Part shown: piece by piece, positions 21,533-23,472 of the stretch
Layout of the letters: each line of letters begins with the position of its first letter
Position numbering within the stretch: position 1 is the first letter of the stretch
From: an uncultured Campylobacter sp.
GTDB taxonomy: Bacteria > Campylobacterota > Campylobacteria > Campylobacterales > Campylobacteraceae
NCBI RefSeq assembly: GCF_937981295.1
Contig: NZ_CALJPC010000097.1
Span: 1 to 23,472, forward strand
DNA length: 23,472 nt
Direction of reading: 5' to 3'
The notes under the pieces: generated by a model
Databases searched by the model: none
Told to the model about the DNA's origin: nothing
Seen by the model: only the letters and a program-made list of their open reading frames with translations
Position numbers and translations under genes: made by a program

Positions 21533-22782
21533 ATCGAAATTTCGCCTTTAGCCTCTAAAAACGCCTCCTGCTCGAAGCCAAACTCGACTAGTAAATTTAA
21601 AGCGTTGTCGATGCTAAGCTCGTCAAAGTGATGATAGATATTGACCGCGGTTTTGGCGATCTTTAGCATCGCGTAGCGGGATTTGTTCTCAAAAGGCGCG
21701 TCGTCCGGGGCGTTTGAATACAGCGTGTCCTGCGCGATCTGCTCTAGCCCGAAATGCGCAAATAGCGCGTGCGAGACGCTTTCGCGGTTCGTGCCGGTAA
21801 ATTTCATCTCCACGTCGGTAAAATCCTGCGGAAAGATCGAGCCCTTGATGGCATGGTAAAATTCCTCCGCCTTGCCCGCAGCACACACCTGCTCGTCGAT
21901 AAAAACCCGCCCGAACTCCACCAAAATCACGCTTGAGAGGATACTTTGCTCTATCTGCGGGTAGGATTTGATCCACGAAAACATAAGCAGATTTCGCAGC
22001 AGCGAGACCTGCGTAAGCTTTTCGCGGTCGATGCGATACGCCCGTAGGCTCGGCTTTAGCATCTCGTCGAATACGGCGAATAGAAAAAACGCCCGCATCT
22101 GCTCGCGCCCGTAAAGCTCAAACGCTCGCTGTAAATTTAGCGTTTTTAGTGCCGCGGCGCCCTGCTCTCGCCCCTGCTCCTGCGCTCTTCCCCATTCTTG
22201 CTCCTGTTTTTGCTGCTGCGCTTGCCCCTGCTCTTGTATCGGCTCTCGTCCATGCGCTCGTTCGGCTTGCACGGAAATGCTTGAACCTAGCGCGCAATCA
22301 GCTCTCGCGGCGACGTGTTGATTTTGTGGCGGCGTATCGCTTGCTGCTTGTGAGGGGTTAAATTTAAAATTCTCGTCGCTGCAGTTCGCGTCGTTTGCGT
22401 CATTTAAATGATTAAATTTAAGACTATCGCCCTGCTCTGCTAAGTCTGCGCCCTTTTGCTCGCTCGAGGTACACTCGTTTTGCCGCCACTCGTCTGCGGC
22501 ATCTTGTAAGCCGCATCCTATGGACTTCACAGGCTCCATGCTTTGGAGATCGCACCGCTCATCCGCGGCACCGAAATTTTGCCTCGCGAGCCCTTCGGCG
22601 CTAAATTTAGACAAACCGCAAAAGGCTAAATCTAAAATTTTATCCGCGAGGGGGGCGTTTTTTGAAATTTGCAAAGCGAGCCTGACATCCGAAACATCCG
22701 CGTCAAACGATGCTAAAATTTTTAAAATTTCATCGCTAAAGCCCGCGAGCGCGCCTATTTTTTGGGTTATAAATTTATTCAT
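21529..22782 (-). CDS. HDOD-like protein with a large low-complexity insertion
   Basis: I start at ATG 22782; a TTG 33 bases upstream is in frame but has no better ribosome site, and MNKFITQKIGALAGFSDEIL looks like a natural beginning. The 417-residue product appears to be an HDOD domain split by an insert. Residues about 1-62 carry ISKNAPLADKILDLAFCGLS, the usual helix before the HDOD core. Residues about 63-205 are low-complexity, rich in Gln, Glu, Asp and Asn (for example QAQQQKQEQEWGRAQEQG). From about 206, LNLQRAFELYGREQMRAFFL resumes the HDOD pattern (where relatives read 'ai..lG...l..l'), followed by an all-helical body. HDOD proteins are non-enzymatic relatives of HD phosphohydrolases found in signalling. 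The name is family-level only. It overlaps rnr by 4 bases. Confidence 0.65.
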   Translation of the reverse strand: MNKFITQKIGALAGFSDEILKILASFDADVSDVRLALQISKNAPLADKILDLAFCGLSKFSAEGLARQNFGAADERCDLQSMEPVKSIGCGLQDAADEWRQNECTSSEQKGADLAEQGDSLKFNHLNDANDANCSDENFKFNPSQAASDTPPQNQHVAARADCALGSSISVQAERAHGREPIQEQGQAQQQKQEQEWGRAQEQGREQGAAALKTLNLQRAFELYGREQMRAFFLFAVFDEMLKPSLRAYRIDREKLTQVSLLRNLLMFSWIKSYPQIEQSILSSVILVEFGRVFIDEQVCAAGKAEEFYHAIKGSIFPQDFTDVEMKFTGTNRESVSHALFAHFGLEQIAQDTLYSNAPDDAPFENKSRYAMLKIAKTAVNIYHHFDELSIDNALNLLVEFGFEQEAFLEAKGEISI

Positions 22783-23000
22783 TTTAAAAAGCCGTTCAAT
22801 ATAAATTTCGCACAATCATATCAAATTTTAGCCCAAATTGCAAAGCAAAACGCCGCCATTATGCCTAAATTTTGCCTCATTTTACTGGGCTTTTGAAGCG
22901 CTCTTTTTGCACCCGAAAATCGCGGATCAAACCGCCCGTTTGTCGCGACGGCAAAACCTAAATTTCAAGCGCCGTTTTATAAAATTTTAATCCCCTTTCG

Positions 23001-23008
23001 TATAGAAT
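23001..23008 (+). promoter_or_regulatory. possible -10 box for the RTX-like gene
   Basis: TATAGAAT in a region without other signals. It overlaps the ATG at 23007, so if it is used, that ATG would not be in the transcript and translation should begin at TTG 23040. Confidence 0.4.
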
Positions 23009-23039
23009 GCATCGAAATTCCGTTTATAAAGAGCTCGAT

Positions 23040-23472
23040 TTGGATAAATTTAAAGCCGGTGCTGCGCTAAGGAAAGAAGAGACTAGGGACTACGACAAAG
23101 AGCCGCTAGTTTTGCGGGATTATTCTAGTTTTGCTTTGATTTTACATTATTTGTTTATTTTGATATTTTGGATTACTGCTTCTGGATTTTGCATTAGTTG
23201 CTTAGACGATTTTGAAAGTGGTATTTTAGATTTTGATGACGACGAAGACGGCAGTCCAAACGATACTTTCCCAGATACGACTCCGGCTTCAACCAAAACT
23301 TCACCGATTGTGATTGATTTAAACGGCGACGGCATAAAAACAATATCAAGAAAAAACAGTAAAACATACTTCGACCTGGATAATAACAAATTTGCCCAAA
23401 ACACAGCTTGGATGGATAAAAATGACGGAATTCTCATCAATAAAACCTTAATCACAAATAGCATAACAAACG
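23040..23472 (+). CDS. RTX-like calcium-binding protein, 5' part only
   Basis: An open frame running off the right edge. I prefer TTG 23040, with AAAGAG at 23028-23033; ATG 23007 in the same frame is the alternative. The first 30 residues are charged (DKFKAGAALRKEETRDYDKE), residues about 31-54 form a membrane helix (FALILHYLFILIFWITASGF) that ends in CISC, and an Asp-rich linker follows (LDFDDDEDG). Then SPIVIDLNGDGI (89-99), TYFDLDNN (109-116) and TAWMDKNDGIL (122-132) match the opening of the domain that precedes RTX nonapeptide repeats in large secreted calcium-binding proteins (VIDLNGDG..., FDLDN.GFA..T.W). The rest of the gene, outside the window, should hold the repeats. It is more A/T-rich than its neighbours. 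Confidence 0.75.
   Translation, partial: MDKFKAGAALRKEETRDYDKEPLVLRDYSSFALILHYLFILIFWITASGFCISCLDDFESGILDFDDDEDGSPNDTFPDTTPASTKTSPIVIDLNGDGIKTISRKNSKTYFDLDNNKFAQNTAWMDKNDGILINKTLITNSITN

Noticed and set aside
1..23472. tRNA, rRNA, CRISPR arrays, insertion sequences, prophage att sites
   Set aside because: No T-loop-like GTTCRANNC with matching acceptor arms, no regularly spaced identical repeats beyond the coding repeats described, and no transposase or integrase translation was seen by eye.

Overview
The window looks like chromosome of a Campylobacter-type epsilonproteobacterium (Campylobacterota) with unusually high GC for the group, of the oral C. gracilis / C. showae kind. The support is gene order and family content: hobA, an initiator-associating factor known only from this class; the blocks nudH-lysC-hobA-holB-folP and hemW-tatB-tatC-queA placed back to back; the series rnr-holA-rpsF-ssb-rpsR; cysteine-rich Sel1 proteins; and spacers rich in AAATTT words. 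The species is my inference.

Layout. 1-915: the 3' end of an LrgB-type membrane protein gene, followed at once by a cytidylate-kinase-like gene. 1394-1969: a secreted cysteine-rich Sel1-repeat protein. 1970-6423: an accessory region with a C-terminal flgG remnant (minus strand), a ParE/RelE-like toxin-antitoxin pair (minus), a DUF2314-ankyrin protein (minus), a divergent gene of unknown function (plus) and a phage-associated-looking hypothetical (plus). 6722-10686: a tightly overlapping minus-strand operon, in transcription order nudH (RNA 5' pyrophosphohydrolase), lysC (aspartokinase), hobA, holB (clamp-loader delta') and folP (dihydropteroate synthase). 10823-15964: the divergent plus-strand operon hemW, tatB, tatC, queA, then two unknown genes, the first resembling a decayed histidine kinase/receiver protein.

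15965-17111 is a second decayed or accessory zone. It holds a minus-strand pseudogene that looks like a membrane protein with a peptidoglycan-binding domain, and an intact zinc-ribbon membrane protein with its own promoter. 17224-22782 is a minus-strand block: an HDOD-like protein with a large low-complexity insertion, rnr (RNase R), holA (clamp-loader delta), rpsF, ssb and rpsR, closed by a clear terminator. From 23007 or 23040 a plus-strand gene begins and runs off the end. It has a membrane segment and the start of a calcium-binding RTX-like region.

The two conserved operons put replication initiation and clamp-loader parts (HobA, delta', delta, SSB) among RNA-processing genes (RppH, RNase R, S6, S18), with stop/start overlaps that suggest translational coupling. 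I saw no rRNA, tRNA, CRISPR array or intact insertion sequence. I see no convincing new multi-gene system. The best leads are the degenerate kinase/receiver protein after queA, the interrupted HDOD protein, the unknown cluster at 3.2-6.4 kb, and the over-represented word AAATTTAGC.
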